DNA of 64,000 bases from Candidatus Allofournierella merdigallinarum (GTDB taxonomy: Bacteria; Bacillota; Clostridia; Oscillospirales; Ruminococcaceae), in NCBI GenBank assembly GCA_019117205.1, contig DXAC01000015.1:1-64000 (forward strand), written 5' to 3'. How positions within the stretch are numbered: position 1 is the first letter of the stretch; each line of letters begins with the position of its first letter. The notes beneath the pieces are model-generated. The model saw only the letters and a program-made list of their open reading frames with translations. It was not told where the DNA came from and made no database searches. Both the position numbers and the translations under genes were made by a program. This document shows, piece by piece, positions 52,198 to 61,676 of the stretch.

Positions 52198-53850
52198 ATG
52201 ATGGACGTGACCAAGTACAGCGTGGGCTATTACAATCCCCCCAAGACGGAATACCGCTGGGTACACAAGGACCACATCGAAAAGGCCCCCGCCTGGTGCA
52301 GTGTAGACCTGCGGGACGGCAACCAGAGCCTGATCGTGCCCATGAGCCTGGAGGAAAAGCTGGAATTCTTCGACCTGCTGGTGAAGATCGGCTTCAAGGA
52401 GATCGAGGTGGGCTTCCCCGCCGCCAGCGACACGGAATACGAATTCCTGCGCACCCTCATCGAGCAAAACCGGGTGCCCGCCGACGTGACGCTGCAGGTT
52501 CTCACCCAGTGCCGTGACCACATCATCCGCAAGACCTTTGACGCGGTGAAAGGCGCGCCCAGCGCGGTGATCCACTTCTACAACTCCACCAGCGTGGCCC
52601 AGCGGGAGCAGGTGTTCAAAAAGTCGAAAGACGAAATCAAGAAGATCGCCACCGACGGCGCGGCCCTGGTGAAAAAGCTGGCCGACGAGTACGAGGGCAA
52701 CTTCCGCTTTGAGTACAGCCCCGAGAGCTTCACCGGCACCGAGCCGGAGTACGCCCTGGAGGTGTGCAACGCGGTGCTGGACATCATGCAGCCCACCCCG
52801 GAAAAGCCCATGATCATCAACCTGCCGGTGACGGTGGCCATGAGCATGAGCCACATCTACGCCAACCAAATCGAGTACATGAGCGACAACCTGAAATACC
52901 GCGACAGCGTGGTGCTGAGCCTGCACCCCCACAACGACCGGGGCTGCGGCGTGGCCGACACCGAGCTGGCGCTGCTGGCGGGGGCGGACCGGGTGGAGGG
53001 CACCCTGTTCGGCAACGGCGAGCGCACCGGCAACGTGGACATCATCACCCTGGCCATGAACATGTACACCCACGGGGTGGACCCCCACCTGGACTTCTCC
53101 GACATGCCCGCCATTGTGGAGCTGTACGAGCGGGTGACGAGGATGCACGTTTACGAGCGCACCCCCTACGCCGGCGCGCTGGTGTTCGCCGCTTTCTCCG
53201 GCAGCCACCAGGACGCCATCGCCAAGGGCCTTACCTGGCGCAAGGAGAAGAACCTCCACGAGTGGACGGTGCCCTACATCCCCCTGGACCCCACCGACAT
53301 CGGCCGCCACTACGAGGCGGACGTCATCCGCATCAACAGCCAGAGCGGCAAGGGCGGCATCGGCTACCTGCTGGCCCAGGACCACGGCTACGAGCTGCCC
53401 CCCAAGATGCGGGAGCACTTCGGCTACACCGTCAAGGGCGTATCCGACCACGCCCACAAGGAGCTTTCCAGCGCCGAGGTGCTGGACATCTTCCAGAAGA
53501 CCTACCTGAACAAGACCAGCCCCCTGAACGTGGCCGAGGCCCACTTCATCCAAAAGAGCGGCATCTTCGCGGTGGTCACCCTGGAGCAGGGCGGCAAAAC
53601 GCGGGAGGCCTCCGCCCAGGGCAACGGCCGCCTGGACGCGGTGTGCAACGCCATCAAGGCGGCCACGGGTCTCGACTTCACCATCTGCACCTACTCCGAG
53701 CACAGCCTGGAGCACGGCTCCACCAGCCAGGCCGCCAGTTACGTGGGTCTGCAGTGGGCGGACGGCTCCATCACCTGGGGCGCGGGCACCGACACCGACA
53801 TCATCCAGGCGGGCATCAAGGCGCTGGTGAGCGCCGTGAACAACAAGTAA
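52198..53850 (+). CDS. leuA: 2-isopropylmalate synthase (LeuA, long form)
   Basis: 550 residues, the longer LeuA2 type. [13 protein letters not shown] and HPHNDRG give the metal and substrate site of the HMGL-like TIM barrel (about 30-310). A C-terminal LeuA regulatory/dimer domain follows (about 430-550). It condenses acetyl-CoA with 2-ketoisovalerate, the first committed step to leucine. ATGs at 52198 and 52201 are adjacent; AAGGAGGAA serves either. Expression is set by the T-box leader. Confidence 0.95.
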   Translation: MMDVTKYSVGYYNPPKTEYRWVHKDHIEKAPAWCSVDLRDGNQSLIVPMSLEEKLEFFDLLVKIGFKEIEVGFPAASDTEYEFLRTLIEQNRVPADVTLQVLTQCRDHIIRKTFDAVKGAPSAVIHFYNSTSVAQREQVFKKSKDEIKKIATDGAALVKKLADEYEGNFRFEYSPESFTGTEPEYALEVCNAVLDIMQPTPEKPMIINLPVTVAMSMSHIYANQIEYMSDNLKYRDSVVLSLHPHNDRGCGVADTELALLAGADRVEGTLFGNGERTGNVDIITLAMNMYTHGVDPHLDFSDMPAIVELYERVTRMHVYERTPYAGALVFAAFSGSHQDAIAKGLTWRKEKNLHEWTVPYIPLDPTDIGRHYEADVIRINSQSGKGGIGYLLAQDHGYELPPKMREHFGYTVKGVSDHAHKELSSAEVLDIFQKTYLNKTSPLNVAEAHFIQKSGIFAVVTLEQGGKTREASAQGNGRLDAVCNAIKAATGLDFTICTYSEHSLEHGSTSQAASYVGLQWADGSITWGAGTDTDIIQAGIKALVSAVNNK

Positions 53851-53908
53851 CGGGCTCCGGCCCGAAAAGGCCCGCCCCGGCGGGCAGAACAGCAAGGAGG
53901 GAAAGACC

Positions 53909-55171
53909 ATGGGAATGACCATGACCCAGAAAATTCTCGCCGCCCACGCCGGGCTGGCCGAGGTCAAAGCCGGCCAGCTCATCAACGCGAAGCTGGACCA
54001 GGTGCTGGGCAACGACATCACCACCCCGGTGGCCATCAACGAGTTCGAGAAAGCGGGCTTTGACGGCGTGTTTGACAACGCCCGCATCAACATCGTGCTG
54101 GACCACTTCGTGCCCAACAAGGACATCAAGAGCGCCCAGCAGTCGAAGCAGTGCCGCCAGTTTGCCGCGAAGTACGACATCGTCAACTTCTTCGACGTGG
54201 GCAAAATGGGCATCGAACACGCTCTGCTGCCCGAGCAGGGCATCGTCACCGCCGGCGACTGCATCATCGGGGCGGACAGCCACACCTGCACCTACGGGGC
54301 GGTGGGGGCTTTCTCCACCGGCGTGGGCAGCACCGACATGGCCGCGGGCATGGCCACCGGCATGGCCTGGTTCAAGGTGCCCGCCGCCATCCGCTTTGTG
54401 CTCAACGGCAAATTGCAGCCCCGGGTGAGCGGCAAGGACGTGATCCTGCACATCATCGGCATGATCGGCGTGGACGGCGCGCTCTACAAGAGCATGGAGT
54501 TCACCGGCCCGGGCGTTGCCGCCCTTTCCATGGACGACCGCCTTTGCATCTGCAACATGGCCATCGAGGCCGGCGCGAAAAACGGCATCTTCCCGGTGGA
54601 CGAGGTCACCGTGGCCTACCTCACCGGCCGCAGCCGCCGCCCCTGGACGGTGTACGAGGCGGACGCGGACGCGGAGTACGAAAAGACCATCGAGATCGAC
54701 CTTTCCGCCATCGAGCCCACCGTCTCCTGGCCCCACCTGCCGGAGAACACCCGCACCGCGAAAGAGAGCGAGGGGGTGGCCATCGACCAGGTGGTCATCG
54801 GCAGCTGCACCAACGGGCGCCTCGAAGACATGGAGGCCGCCTACGAGATCCTCAAGGGCAAGACCATCGCCCCCGGCGTGCGGGGCATCATCATCCCCGG
54901 CACCATGGCGGTGTACAAGGCCTGCCTGCAAAAGGGCTGGCTGGAGGCTTTCATCGACGCGGGCTGCATCGTGTCCACCCCCACCTGCGGGCCGTGCCTG
55001 GGCGGCTACATGGGCATCCTGGCGGAGGACGAAAAGTGCATCTCCACCACCAACCGCAACTTTGTGGGCCGCATGGGCCACGTGAAGAGCGAAGTGTATC
55101 TGGCAAGCCCCGCCACCGCCGCCGCCAGCGCGCTGACCGGGCACATCACCGATCCTCGGGAGGTGGAGTAA
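53909..55171 (+). CDS. leuC: 3-isopropylmalate dehydratase large subunit
   Basis: A 420-residue aconitase-superfamily subunit. Fe-S cluster cysteines lie in [10 protein letters not shown] and [21 protein letters not shown] is the conserved active-site strand. With LeuD it isomerises 2- to 3-isopropylmalate. Length fits the shorter bacterial/archaeal LeuC type. AAGGAGG precedes the ATG; the stop is adjacent to the leuD start. Confidence 0.95.
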   Translation: MGMTMTQKILAAHAGLAEVKAGQLINAKLDQVLGNDITTPVAINEFEKAGFDGVFDNARINIVLDHFVPNKDIKSAQQSKQCRQFAAKYDIVNFFDVGKMGIEHALLPEQGIVTAGDCIIGADSHTCTYGAVGAFSTGVGSTDMAAGMATGMAWFKVPAAIRFVLNGKLQPRVSGKDVILHIIGMIGVDGALYKSMEFTGPGVAALSMDDRLCICNMAIEAGAKNGIFPVDEVTVAYLTGRSRRPWTVYEADADAEYEKTIEIDLSAIEPTVSWPHLPENTRTAKESEGVAIDQVVIGSCTNGRLEDMEAAYEILKGKTIAPGVRGIIIPGTMAVYKACLQKGWLEAFIDAGCIVSTPTCGPCLGGYMGILAEDEKCISTTNRNFVGRMGHVKSEVYLASPATAAASALTGHITDPREVE

Positions 55172-55672
55172 ATGAACGCACAGGGAAAAGTCTTTAAATA
55201 CCCCGACAACGTGGACACCGACGTGATCATCCCCGCCCGCTACCTGAACAGCCAGGACGCGGCGGAGCTGGCCCGCCACTGCATGGAGGACATCGACCCG
55301 GAGTTCGTGAACAAGGTAAAGCCCGGCGACATCATGGTGGGCGGCTGGAACTTCGGCTGCGGCTCCAGCCGGGAGCACGCGCCCCTGGTCATCAAGACCA
55401 GCGGCACCGCCTGCGTCATCGCCAAGAGCTTCGCCCGCATCTTCTACCGCAACGCCATCAACATCGGCCTGCCCATTCTGGAGTGCGAGGCGGCGGCGGA
55501 GGCCATCGCCGCGGGGGACGAGGTGGCGGTGGATTTTGACACCGGCCTCATCACCGACCTGACCACCGGGGAGAATTTCCAGGCCCAGCCGTTCCCCCCG
55601 TTCATCCAGGACATCATCCGCGCCGGCGGGCTGATGAACAGCATCCGGCAGAAAGGCGGCGACAACAAATGA
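55172..55672 (+). CDS. leuD: 3-isopropylmalate dehydratase small subunit
   Basis: 166 residues, the swivel domain of the isomerase. [10 protein letters not shown] is the substrate-binding loop and [11 protein letters not shown] the N-terminal signature. It starts directly after leuC, whose end carries the GGAGG site, and overlaps leuB by four bases. Confidence 0.95.
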   Translation: MNAQGKVFKYPDNVDTDVIIPARYLNSQDAAELARHCMEDIDPEFVNKVKPGDIMVGGWNFGCGSSREHAPLVIKTSGTACVIAKSFARIFYRNAINIGLPILECEAAAEAIAAGDEVAVDFDTGLITDLTTGENFQAQPFPPFIQDIIRAGGLMNSIRQKGGDNK

Positions 55673-56739
55673 ACAAGACCATCGCGGTGATCCGGGGCGA
55701 CGGCATCGGCCCCGAGATCGTGAACGAAGCCCTCAAGGTGCTGGACAAGATCGCGGAACAATACGGCCACGCCTTTGCCTGCGAGGACGTGGACATGGGG
55801 GGCGTGGCCATCGACAAGTGGGGCGACCCCCTGCCCCAGGCCATGCTGGACAAGTGCCTTGCCGCCGACAGCGTGCTGCTGGGGGCGGTGGGCGGCCCCA
55901 AGTGGGAGGGCCTGCCCGGGCCCCAGCGGCCGGAAAAGGGCCTGCTTCGCCTGCGGGCGGGCATGGGCCTCTATTCCAACCTGCGCCCGGCAAAGCTGTG
56001 GCCCCAGCTGGCGGACGCCAGCCCCCTGAAGCCCTCCATCGTGGAAAAGGGCATCGACTTTCTGGTGGTGCGGGAGCTCATCAGCGGCATCTACTTCGGC
56101 GAACACAAAACGGTGGAGCAAAACGGCGAGCAGGTGGCCACCGACGTGATGCGCTACGCCGAGCATGAGATCGAGCGCATCGGCCGCATCGCCTTTGAAA
56201 CGGCCATGAAGCGCCGCAAAAAGGTGACCTGCGTGGACAAGGCGAACGTGCTGGACTCGAGCCGCCTGTGGCGGGCGGTGCTCCACCGCGTCAAGGAGGA
56301 CTACCCGGAGGTGGAGTACGGGGAGATGTTCGTGGACAATGCCTCCATGCAGCTGGTGAAAGACCCCAGCCAGTTTGACGTGATCGTCACCGGCAACATG
56401 TTCGGCGACATCCTCTCGGACGAGGCCAGTATGCTCACCGGCACCATCGGCATGATCCCCTCCTCCAGTTTGGGCGACGGCACCCGGGGCATGTACGAGC
56501 CCATCCACGGCTCCGCCCCGGACATCGCCGGCCAGAACAAGGCAAACCCCATCGGCACCATCCTCTCCGCCGCCATGATGCTCAAGTACAGCTTTGGCCT
56601 GGACGTCGAGGCCGCCGCCATCGAAGCGGCGGTGGACAAGGCCCTGAACGACGGCCTGCGTACCGCCGACTGCATGGCCGACGGCTGCCGGCTGGTGAGC
56701 TGCTCGGAGATGGGCGACGCCATCGCCGCCCGGATTTAA
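55669..56739 (+). CDS. leuB: 3-isopropylmalate dehydrogenase
   Basis: A 356-residue NAD-dependent decarboxylating dehydrogenase. It begins [13 protein letters not shown], with [12 protein letters not shown], the metal-site DNASMQL, and [18 protein letters not shown] near the cofactor site. It makes 2-ketoisocaproate, the leucine precursor. The ATGA overlap with leuD indicates translational coupling. A terminator hairpin follows within 30 bases. Confidence 0.95.
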   Translation: MNKTIAVIRGDGIGPEIVNEALKVLDKIAEQYGHAFACEDVDMGGVAIDKWGDPLPQAMLDKCLAADSVLLGAVGGPKWEGLPGPQRPEKGLLRLRAGMGLYSNLRPAKLWPQLADASPLKPSIVEKGIDFLVVRELISGIYFGEHKTVEQNGEQVATDVMRYAEHEIERIGRIAFETAMKRRKKVTCVDKANVLDSSRLWRAVLHRVKEDYPEVEYGEMFVDNASMQLVKDPSQFDVIVTGNMFGDILSDEASMLTGTIGMIPSSSLGDGTRGMYEPIHGSAPDIAGQNKANPIGTILSAAMMLKYSFGLDVEAAAIEAAVDKALNDGLRTADCMADGCRLVSCSEMGDAIAARI

Positions 56740-56760
56740 AATCCGCATAAAATGCGCTTT

Positions 56761-56798
56761 GCCCCTGCCCGTCCTGCTGGACGGGCAGGGGCCTTTGT
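56761..56798 (+). terminator. rho-independent terminator of the leu operon
   Basis: A perfect 14-bp stem (56761-56774 with 56779-56792), TGCT loop, short T-run. The next promoter's -35 lies inside this hairpin. Confidence 0.8.
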
Positions 56799-56806
56799 GC
56801 TATACT
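56778..56806 (+). promoter_or_regulatory. predicted promoter of the lipoprotein gene
   Basis: TGGACG (56778-56783), 17 bases, TATACT (56801-56806) preceded by TGTGC. The -35 overlaps the leu terminator stem. Confidence 0.55.
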
Positions 56807-56838
56807 GTGGGTAGAACTGACCGGGAGGTATACCAGCC

Positions 56839-57855
56839 ATGAAAAAGCCGCCAGCCTTTGCCGCCTGCGCCCTGGCCGCCCTGCTGCTGGCCGGGTGCGG
56901 CGAGCGCACCTGCACCGGCATCCTCACCGCACCGGGCGACGAAGCCGCCCGCACCTTCACCCTGCAGGGGGACGAGGGCACGGTCTATTCCGTCACGCTG
57001 GAGGCGGACGCCCCGGTGGTCCCCTGGCCGGAGGGGACGAACGCCGACGACCTGTATTCCGGGCGCTGGCCCGCCCTGCGCCTTTCGGTGAAAGGGCGGG
57101 TGCCGCTGTTCAGCGGCGGCGACCCGGTGGCCCTGACCGCCAGCAGTGTGCAAATTGACGCGGCCCGGCAGCCGGAGGGGCTGACCCTGGAGGACGGCAC
57201 CTCCCTGTCGGTGTGGCAGGCCAGCTTCGACCGGGAGTACTGCGCCCCGGACGGCACGGTGCTGCTGGAGGAGCGGCTGGGCGGCGAGGCCGCGGACGCT
57301 TTGGAAGCTGTGTCCGGCCTGACGGACACGGCCAGGGAGAACATCCTGGCCTTTTACGAAGCCCAGGGCATCCTCTATGACCTGCCCGCCCAGCTGGAAG
57401 AAGCCTGGGCCGCATACAGCGAGAGCGAAGGTTTCGACCTTTACACCCTGGGGCAGGAGGTGACCCGAAGCGCCGAGAACGACACAACCCTCTGGTTCGT
57501 TACCAAAGTGACGCTGCCCCTGGGCGGGCGGGTGGTCACCGAGGAGCAGTTCTGCGCCGCTTTCGACAAGGCCACCGGCGAAGCGCTGGGCCCCGGGGAC
57601 CTGTTCACCCGCACCGGCGGCGAGCTGGCCGCAGCCCTGCTGGACGCCGGCGGCATCACCGACGAGCCGCGGCGAAGCGGGATGCTGGCGGCCTTTGACG
57701 AGAGCCGGGTGGTGTTTCGGGCCGAGGCGCTGGAGGTGTTCTACCCGGCGGGGTCGCTGCCCGGCGAGGAGACGGCCCTGATCCTGGGCCTGGACTACAC
57801 CGACGGGGTAAAGGCCCTGTTGCAGCCCCGGGCGCTGCCGGCTGGCGCAAGGTGA
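56839..57855 (+). CDS. exported lipoprotein, possibly DUF3298-like
   Basis: 338 residues. The signal peptide ends ALLLAGC (lipid-modified Cys20). The C-terminal half has FDKATGEALGPGDLF, which resembles the KTGK-LTLDDLF pattern of DUF3298/RsiV-type domains. The N-terminal half (about 30-140) is unrecognised. It has its own promoter. It is followed about 90 bases later by thioredoxin. Surface attached; function unknown. Confidence 0.6.
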   Translation: MKKPPAFAACALAALLLAGCGERTCTGILTAPGDEAARTFTLQGDEGTVYSVTLEADAPVVPWPEGTNADDLYSGRWPALRLSVKGRVPLFSGGDPVALTASSVQIDAARQPEGLTLEDGTSLSVWQASFDREYCAPDGTVLLEERLGGEAADALEAVSGLTDTARENILAFYEAQGILYDLPAQLEEAWAAYSESEGFDLYTLGQEVTRSAENDTTLWFVTKVTLPLGGRVVTEEQFCAAFDKATGEALGPGDLFTRTGGELAAALLDAGGITDEPRRSGMLAAFDESRVVFRAEALEVFYPAGSLPGEETALILGLDYTDGVKALLQPRALPAGAR

Positions 57856-57946
57856 CAAAATCACGGTAAAGGCGCCCCGTTTGGGGTATGCTATGAGCGT
57901 AAGGTAAACAAAGAGGCGGCAAGCCCGCCGAAAGGAGATAAGAACA

Positions 57947-58258
57947 ATGAGCGTTGTGCATGTGGATTCCAAAAACTTTGAGGCCGAGGTGCTGCACAGC
58001 ACCCAGCCGGTGCTGCTGGACTTCTGGGCCACCTGGTGCGGCCCCTGCCGGATGCTGGCCCCGGTGCTGGACGAGGTGGCCGCCGAAAAGGCGGGCCAGG
58101 TGAAAGTGTGCAAGCTGGACATCGACCAGAGCCCCGAGCTGGCCAGCCAGTACGGCGTGATGAGCATCCCCACCCTGATGGTCTTCAAAAACGGCCAGGT
58201 GGTGAACAAGAGCGTGGGGCTCATCCCCAAGGCCGCGGTGGAAAAGCTGCTGGGCTGA
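57947..58258 (+). CDS. trxA: thioredoxin
   Basis: A 103-residue classic thioredoxin with the redox pair Cys31/Cys34 in WATWCGPCRM and the cis-Pro loop MSIPTL. Cytoplasmic thiol-disulfide reductant. AAAGGAGAT precedes the ATG. Confidence 0.95.
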   Translation: MSVVHVDSKNFEAEVLHSTQPVLLDFWATWCGPCRMLAPVLDEVAAEKAGQVKVCKLDIDQSPELASQYGVMSIPTLMVFKNGQVVNKSVGLIPKAAVEKLLG

Positions 58259-58269
58259 GAAAAAATTTG

Positions 58270-58311
58270 CCGGGAGGGCGGACCGCTGGGCGGTCTGCCC
58301 TCCCGGTTTTT
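58270..58311. terminator. rho-independent terminator between trxA and the VanY-type gene
   Basis: A 17-bp stem with one G-T mismatch (58270-58286 with 58290-58306), TGG loop, followed by five Ts. An A-rich stretch on the left allows partial use from the minus strand. Confidence 0.88.
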
Positions 58312-58315
58312 GCGT

Positions 58316-59164
58316 TCACCCCTCGCCCAGATACTCCTCCAGGCAGAGACCCTGTTCGGTGATGGCCCGGGCGGCATCCAGCCCCACATAGCGGTAGTGC
58401 CAGGGCTCGTTGGCAATGCCGGTGATATGCTCCTTGTCCGCCGGGTAGCGCTTGATGAAGCCGTATTCCCAGGCGTGCTCCAGCAGCCAGTCGTAGAGCT
58501 CCTGGCCGGTGCCCATGGCGTCGTCCGGATTGATGTCCACCGCCAGGCCCAGCTCGTGCTCGCTGGTGCCCGGCTGGGCCACCCACTGGGCCGCCAGCCG
58601 GCGGGCCAGGTCGTCGGTGTAGCCCTGGCGCCGGTAGGCTTCGATCTTGTCCTCCATGATCTGCCGCTGCTCCTCGCCGGTGCGCCAGCCGGAGGCCACC
58701 ACCGGGTAGAGCCCCTCGGCCCGGGCCGCGTCGAACAGCTGCTGCAAGGCGGGCAGGATGCGCTCGTCCACCCGCTCGCCCCCCGCCACCTCCACCGTCT
58801 GCGCCTGCCAGTCTTCCGGCAGGGGGTGGCTGGCGTTCACCAGCGTCAGCTCCCAGCTTTCGGCGGCGGGGGCGCTGTTTGCCCCGCTGTTTGCCCCGCT
58901 GCCCGCCGGGGAACTGGCGGGGGCGGACGGGCGTTCCGTCAGGGTCCGCACCCCCTGGGCGGCCCAGGCGGACAGCCGCCACACCCCCACCAGCGCCAGC
59001 AAAAACGCCGCCAGCGCCAGCAGCCGGCGGCCCCGGCGCCGCCGGGCGCGGCGGTCAAACACCCGCTGCCGGGGCGGCGGCGCCTCCCACCCGCTGGCGG
59101 GGCGGCCCGCCGCCCCGGTGCGCAGACGGCGGCCCGTCTGTTTGCTTTTTCTTCTCTGTTCCAA
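58316..59164 (-). CDS. VanY-family D,D-carboxypeptidase, membrane anchored
   Basis: About 282 residues: a basic N-terminus, one membrane helix (about 48-68), a Ser/Ala/Gly linker, then a peptidase M15B domain. SEHELGLAVDIN gives the zinc His and Asp, EPWHYRYVG the final His, and SGWRTGEEQ the substrate region. It trims the terminal D-Ala from peptidoglycan stems. A TTG at 59185 opens the frame, but GGGGAGGG is seven bases from TTG 59164, which is preferred. It lies downstream of a VanR/VanS-like pair. Confidence 0.85.
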   Translation of the reverse strand: MEQRRKSKQTGRRLRTGAAGRPASGWEAPPPRQRVFDRRARRRRGRRLLALAAFLLALVGVWRLSAWAAQGVRTLTERPSAPASSPAGSGANSGANSAPAAESWELTLVNASHPLPEDWQAQTVEVAGGERVDERILPALQQLFDAARAEGLYPVVASGWRTGEEQRQIMEDKIEAYRRQGYTDDLARRLAAQWVAQPGTSEHELGLAVDINPDDAMGTGQELYDWLLEHAWEYGFIKRYPADKEHITGIANEPWHYRYVGLDAARAITEQGLCLEEYLGEG

Positions 59165-59293
59165 TTCCCGTCCCTCCCCAGGCAAAAAAGCGCCGCTCTT
59201 TCACGGCACATCCATTGTACCGAAAAAGGGCGGCGGCTGTTTTTGCATTTTGGAACGGAAAGCCAACGATTTTCCGCGAAAAACCTTACGATT

Positions 59294-60379
59294 TTATGAC
59301 GCGGGCATCTCCACCGTGAAGATGACCCGGTTGTCGAAGCTCTCGGCGGTGATCTGCCCGCCGTGGCGGGTGACGATCTCCTTTGCGATGGCAAGGCCCA
59401 GCCCCGCGCCGCCGCTGTGACTGGCGCGGGCGGCGTCCGCCCGGTAAAAGCGCTCGAACAGGCGGGCGAGCACCTCCGGCGGGATGGTGCGGCCCCGGTT
59501 TTCCAGCCGGATGATCACCTTTTCCGGCTGTTCGGTCAGGCTGAGCAGCAGGGGGCTGTTCGGCTCGCTGTAATGGATGGCGTTGCGGATGAGGTTGTCC
59601 AGCACCCGCTCCATCTTGCCCGGGTCGCACTCCAGAAAGACGCCCTGCGGCAGCCGGGCCTGCCATTCCAGGCCCTTGTCCGCCATCAGGGGTTTGAACT
59701 CCCACATCATCTGTTCCAGCATCCGGCCCGCGTCCACCCGTTCCTTTTCCAGCTCGATGGCGGAGAGGTTGAACCGGGTGATCTCAAAAAACTCGTTGAT
59801 GAGCTCCTCCAGCCGCAGGGCCTTGTCCAGCGCCACGCCGGTGAAGCGCCCGCGCATTTCGGGGGAGAGGTCCGGCTGCTCCCGCAACAGGGTCAGGTAG
59901 CCCACCACGCTGGTGAGGGGCGTTTTCAGATCGTGGGCCAGGTAGACCACCAGGTCGTTTTTGCGCTGCTCGGCCTCCCGGGCCACATAGGCGCTGCGCA
60001 GCGCCTGCTCCCGGGCCAGGTTCAGCTCGTCCTCCGCCGCTTTCAGCGCGGCGGGCAGGCGGATGGGCTCCTCGTCCGGGTCTGCCAGCCGCTTTGCCGC
60101 CTGCAGCAGCGTTTCGGTGCTTTGGAGGGTCCGGCGCAAAAACAACCAGCCCACCAAAAACCACACCGCCAGCAGGCCGCTGGCTGCCACCAGCAGGAAA
60201 TTGTCCTTGACCCAGCGGAACAACTCGTAATTCGGCTCCCAGCCCTGCCAGGAGCGGTCGTTGCCCGCCCACCAGACCAGCAGGGCCGTTGCCCCAAAGG
60301 CCAGGGCGGTGAGGAACATGGCGGCGAACAGCTGGGCGGTGAGCTGGCGGCCAAAGCCGCTTTCCCGTTTGTTATTCAA
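59294..60379 (-). CDS. VanS-like sensor histidine kinase
   Basis: 361 residues. Two membrane helices (about 15-38 and 60-80) flank a very short outside loop. A dimerisation domain follows with His149 in YLAHDLKTPLTSVVGYL, then an ATPase domain with NLIRNAIHYS and GAGLGLAIAK. The stretch around RLEELINEFFEITRFNLS is characteristic of VanS-type kinases. The TTG start overlaps the end of the response regulator gene by eight bases. No VanH/A/X or VanG-type ligase gene is in view. Confidence 0.88.
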   Translation of the reverse strand: MNNKRESGFGRQLTAQLFAAMFLTALAFGATALLVWWAGNDRSWQGWEPNYELFRWVKDNFLLVAASGLLAVWFLVGWLFLRRTLQSTETLLQAAKRLADPDEEPIRLPAALKAAEDELNLAREQALRSAYVAREAEQRKNDLVVYLAHDLKTPLTSVVGYLTLLREQPDLSPEMRGRFTGVALDKALRLEELINEFFEITRFNLSAIELEKERVDAGRMLEQMMWEFKPLMADKGLEWQARLPQGVFLECDPGKMERVLDNLIRNAIHYSEPNSPLLLSLTEQPEKVIIRLENRGRTIPPEVLARLFERFYRADAARASHSGGAGLGLAIAKEIVTRHGGQITAESFDNRVIFTVEMPAS

Positions 60380-61061
60380 CGGTGTAACCCACCCCCCAGA
60401 CAGTTTTTACATAGCGGGGCCTGCGGGGCGGCTCCCCCAGCTTTTCCCGCAGGCGGGCGATGTGGGCCATCACGGTGTTGCTGCTGTCCAGGTATTTTTC
60501 CCCCCACACGGCGCTGAACAGCTCCTCCGAGGACACCACTTTCCCCTGCCGCTGGCACAGATACCACAAAATGCTGAACTCGGTGGGGGTAAGGGACACC
60601 TCTTTTCCGTTCAGGGTGCACCTGTGCCCCTGTTTGGAGATGCTCAAGGCCCGGATGTCCAGCCGGTCCGGCTCGGCAGGGCTGGCGGCGTCGTAGCGCA
60701 GGTAGCGCCGCAGCTGGGTCTTGACCCGGGCCACCAGCTCCAGCGGGTTGAAGGGCTTGGTGATGTAGTCGTCCGCCCCCAGGGACAGGCCGGTGATCTT
60801 GTCCATGTCCTCCACCCGGGCGGTGAGCATCACAATGGGAAAAAGATGCTGCTGGCGGATGCGCCGGCAAAGGGAAAAGCCGTCCATGTCCGGCAGCATC
60901 ACGTCCAGGATGGCCAGGTCCGGCTTGTCCGTTTCCAGGCTCGCCAGCGCCGCCGCGACGGTGCCGCAGAGCTGCACCCGGTAGCCCTCGTTTTTCAGAT
61001 ACACCGCCACCAGGTCGGCGATCTCCTGTTCGTCGTCCACTACCAGGATAGTCTCGCTCAT
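60372..61061 (-). CDS. VanR-like (OmpR/PhoB family) response regulator
   Basis: 229 residues. Receiver domain with phospho-acceptor Asp53 (AILDVMLPD) and Lys near TKPFNP, then a winged-helix DNA-binding domain (about 130-228, SLTPTEFSILWYL, VKTVWGVGYTVE). The frame opens upstream, but ATG 61061 has a good site and overlaps the GNAT stop (ATGA). It is paired with the VanS-like kinase. Confidence 0.9.
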   Translation of the reverse strand: MSETILVVDDEQEIADLVAVYLKNEGYRVQLCGTVAAALASLETDKPDLAILDVMLPDMDGFSLCRRIRQQHLFPIVMLTARVEDMDKITGLSLGADDYITKPFNPLELVARVKTQLRRYLRYDAASPAEPDRLDIRALSISKQGHRCTLNGKEVSLTPTEFSILWYLCQRQGKVVSSEELFSAVWGEKYLDSSNTVMAHIARLREKLGEPPRRPRYVKTVWGVGYTVE

Positions 61062-61618
61062 TCCCCGTTTCCCTCCCCCAGCGGCTTTGCCATGTACAGC
61101 ACATCCGCATAGTTGCCGTCCGGGTACTTCATGTTCCGGGGCAGGGTGCCGCAAATTTCAAACCCCAGCTTTTTGTAAAGGGCGATGGCCCCGGCGTTCT
61201 GGGCGGCCACCTCCAGCTCCAGCTGTTCCAGGCCCTTTTGGCGGGCGATGGAGATGAGTTCTTCCAGCAGGGCGGCGCCGATGCCCTGCCCCGTGAATTT
61301 CTGGTAGAGGGCCACGGCGACCTGGGCCCGGTGGCGGGTGCGCACCGTGGAAAAGCCCATCAGCGAGGCGTTGCCCGCGTGCTCGCCGTCCCGGAAGGCC
61401 AGCAGCATCAAATTCACCGGCGACTCGTTCTGGCCCCGGATAAAGGCTTTTTCCTCCTCCACCGTCATGGTGACCTCCTCCGGCCCGCGGGCCAGCCACG
61501 GGGTCTCGCCGCAGGTGGTCTTGAGGTATTTCAAAAGCATCTCCGCGTCTTTTTCCTCCGCGCACCGCAGGGCAAGGGTGCGGCCGTTCAACTCGCGGGT
61601 GATAGGTGCAACGACCAT
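61058..61618 (-). CDS. GNAT-family N-acetyltransferase
   Basis: 186 residues. The acetyl-CoA motif region is VALYQKFTGQGIGAALLEEL, followed by ALYKKLGFEICGTLPRN. AGGAGGAAAG precedes ATG 61618. It is the first gene of a four-gene operon (GNAT, VanR-like, VanS-like, VanY-type). The substrate is unknown; its linkage to cell-wall genes may be incidental. Confidence 0.87.
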   Translation of the reverse strand: MVVAPITRELNGRTLALRCAEEKDAEMLLKYLKTTCGETPWLARGPEEVTMTVEEEKAFIRGQNESPVNLMLLAFRDGEHAGNASLMGFSTVRTRHRAQVAVALYQKFTGQGIGAALLEELISIARQKGLEQLELEVAAQNAGAIALYKKLGFEICGTLPRNMKYPDGNYADVLYMAKPLGEGNGE

Positions 61619-61676
61619 TCGTCTTTCCTCCTTTTACGACTTCGGCCCCGGCCGAAAGCAGCCGGGGCCGGGCGTT

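Noticed and set aside
58316..61061. Calling the VanR/S/Y-like genes a vancomycin-resistance cluster
   Set aside because: No altered D-Ala ligase, VanX, VanXY or VanT gene is present in the window.
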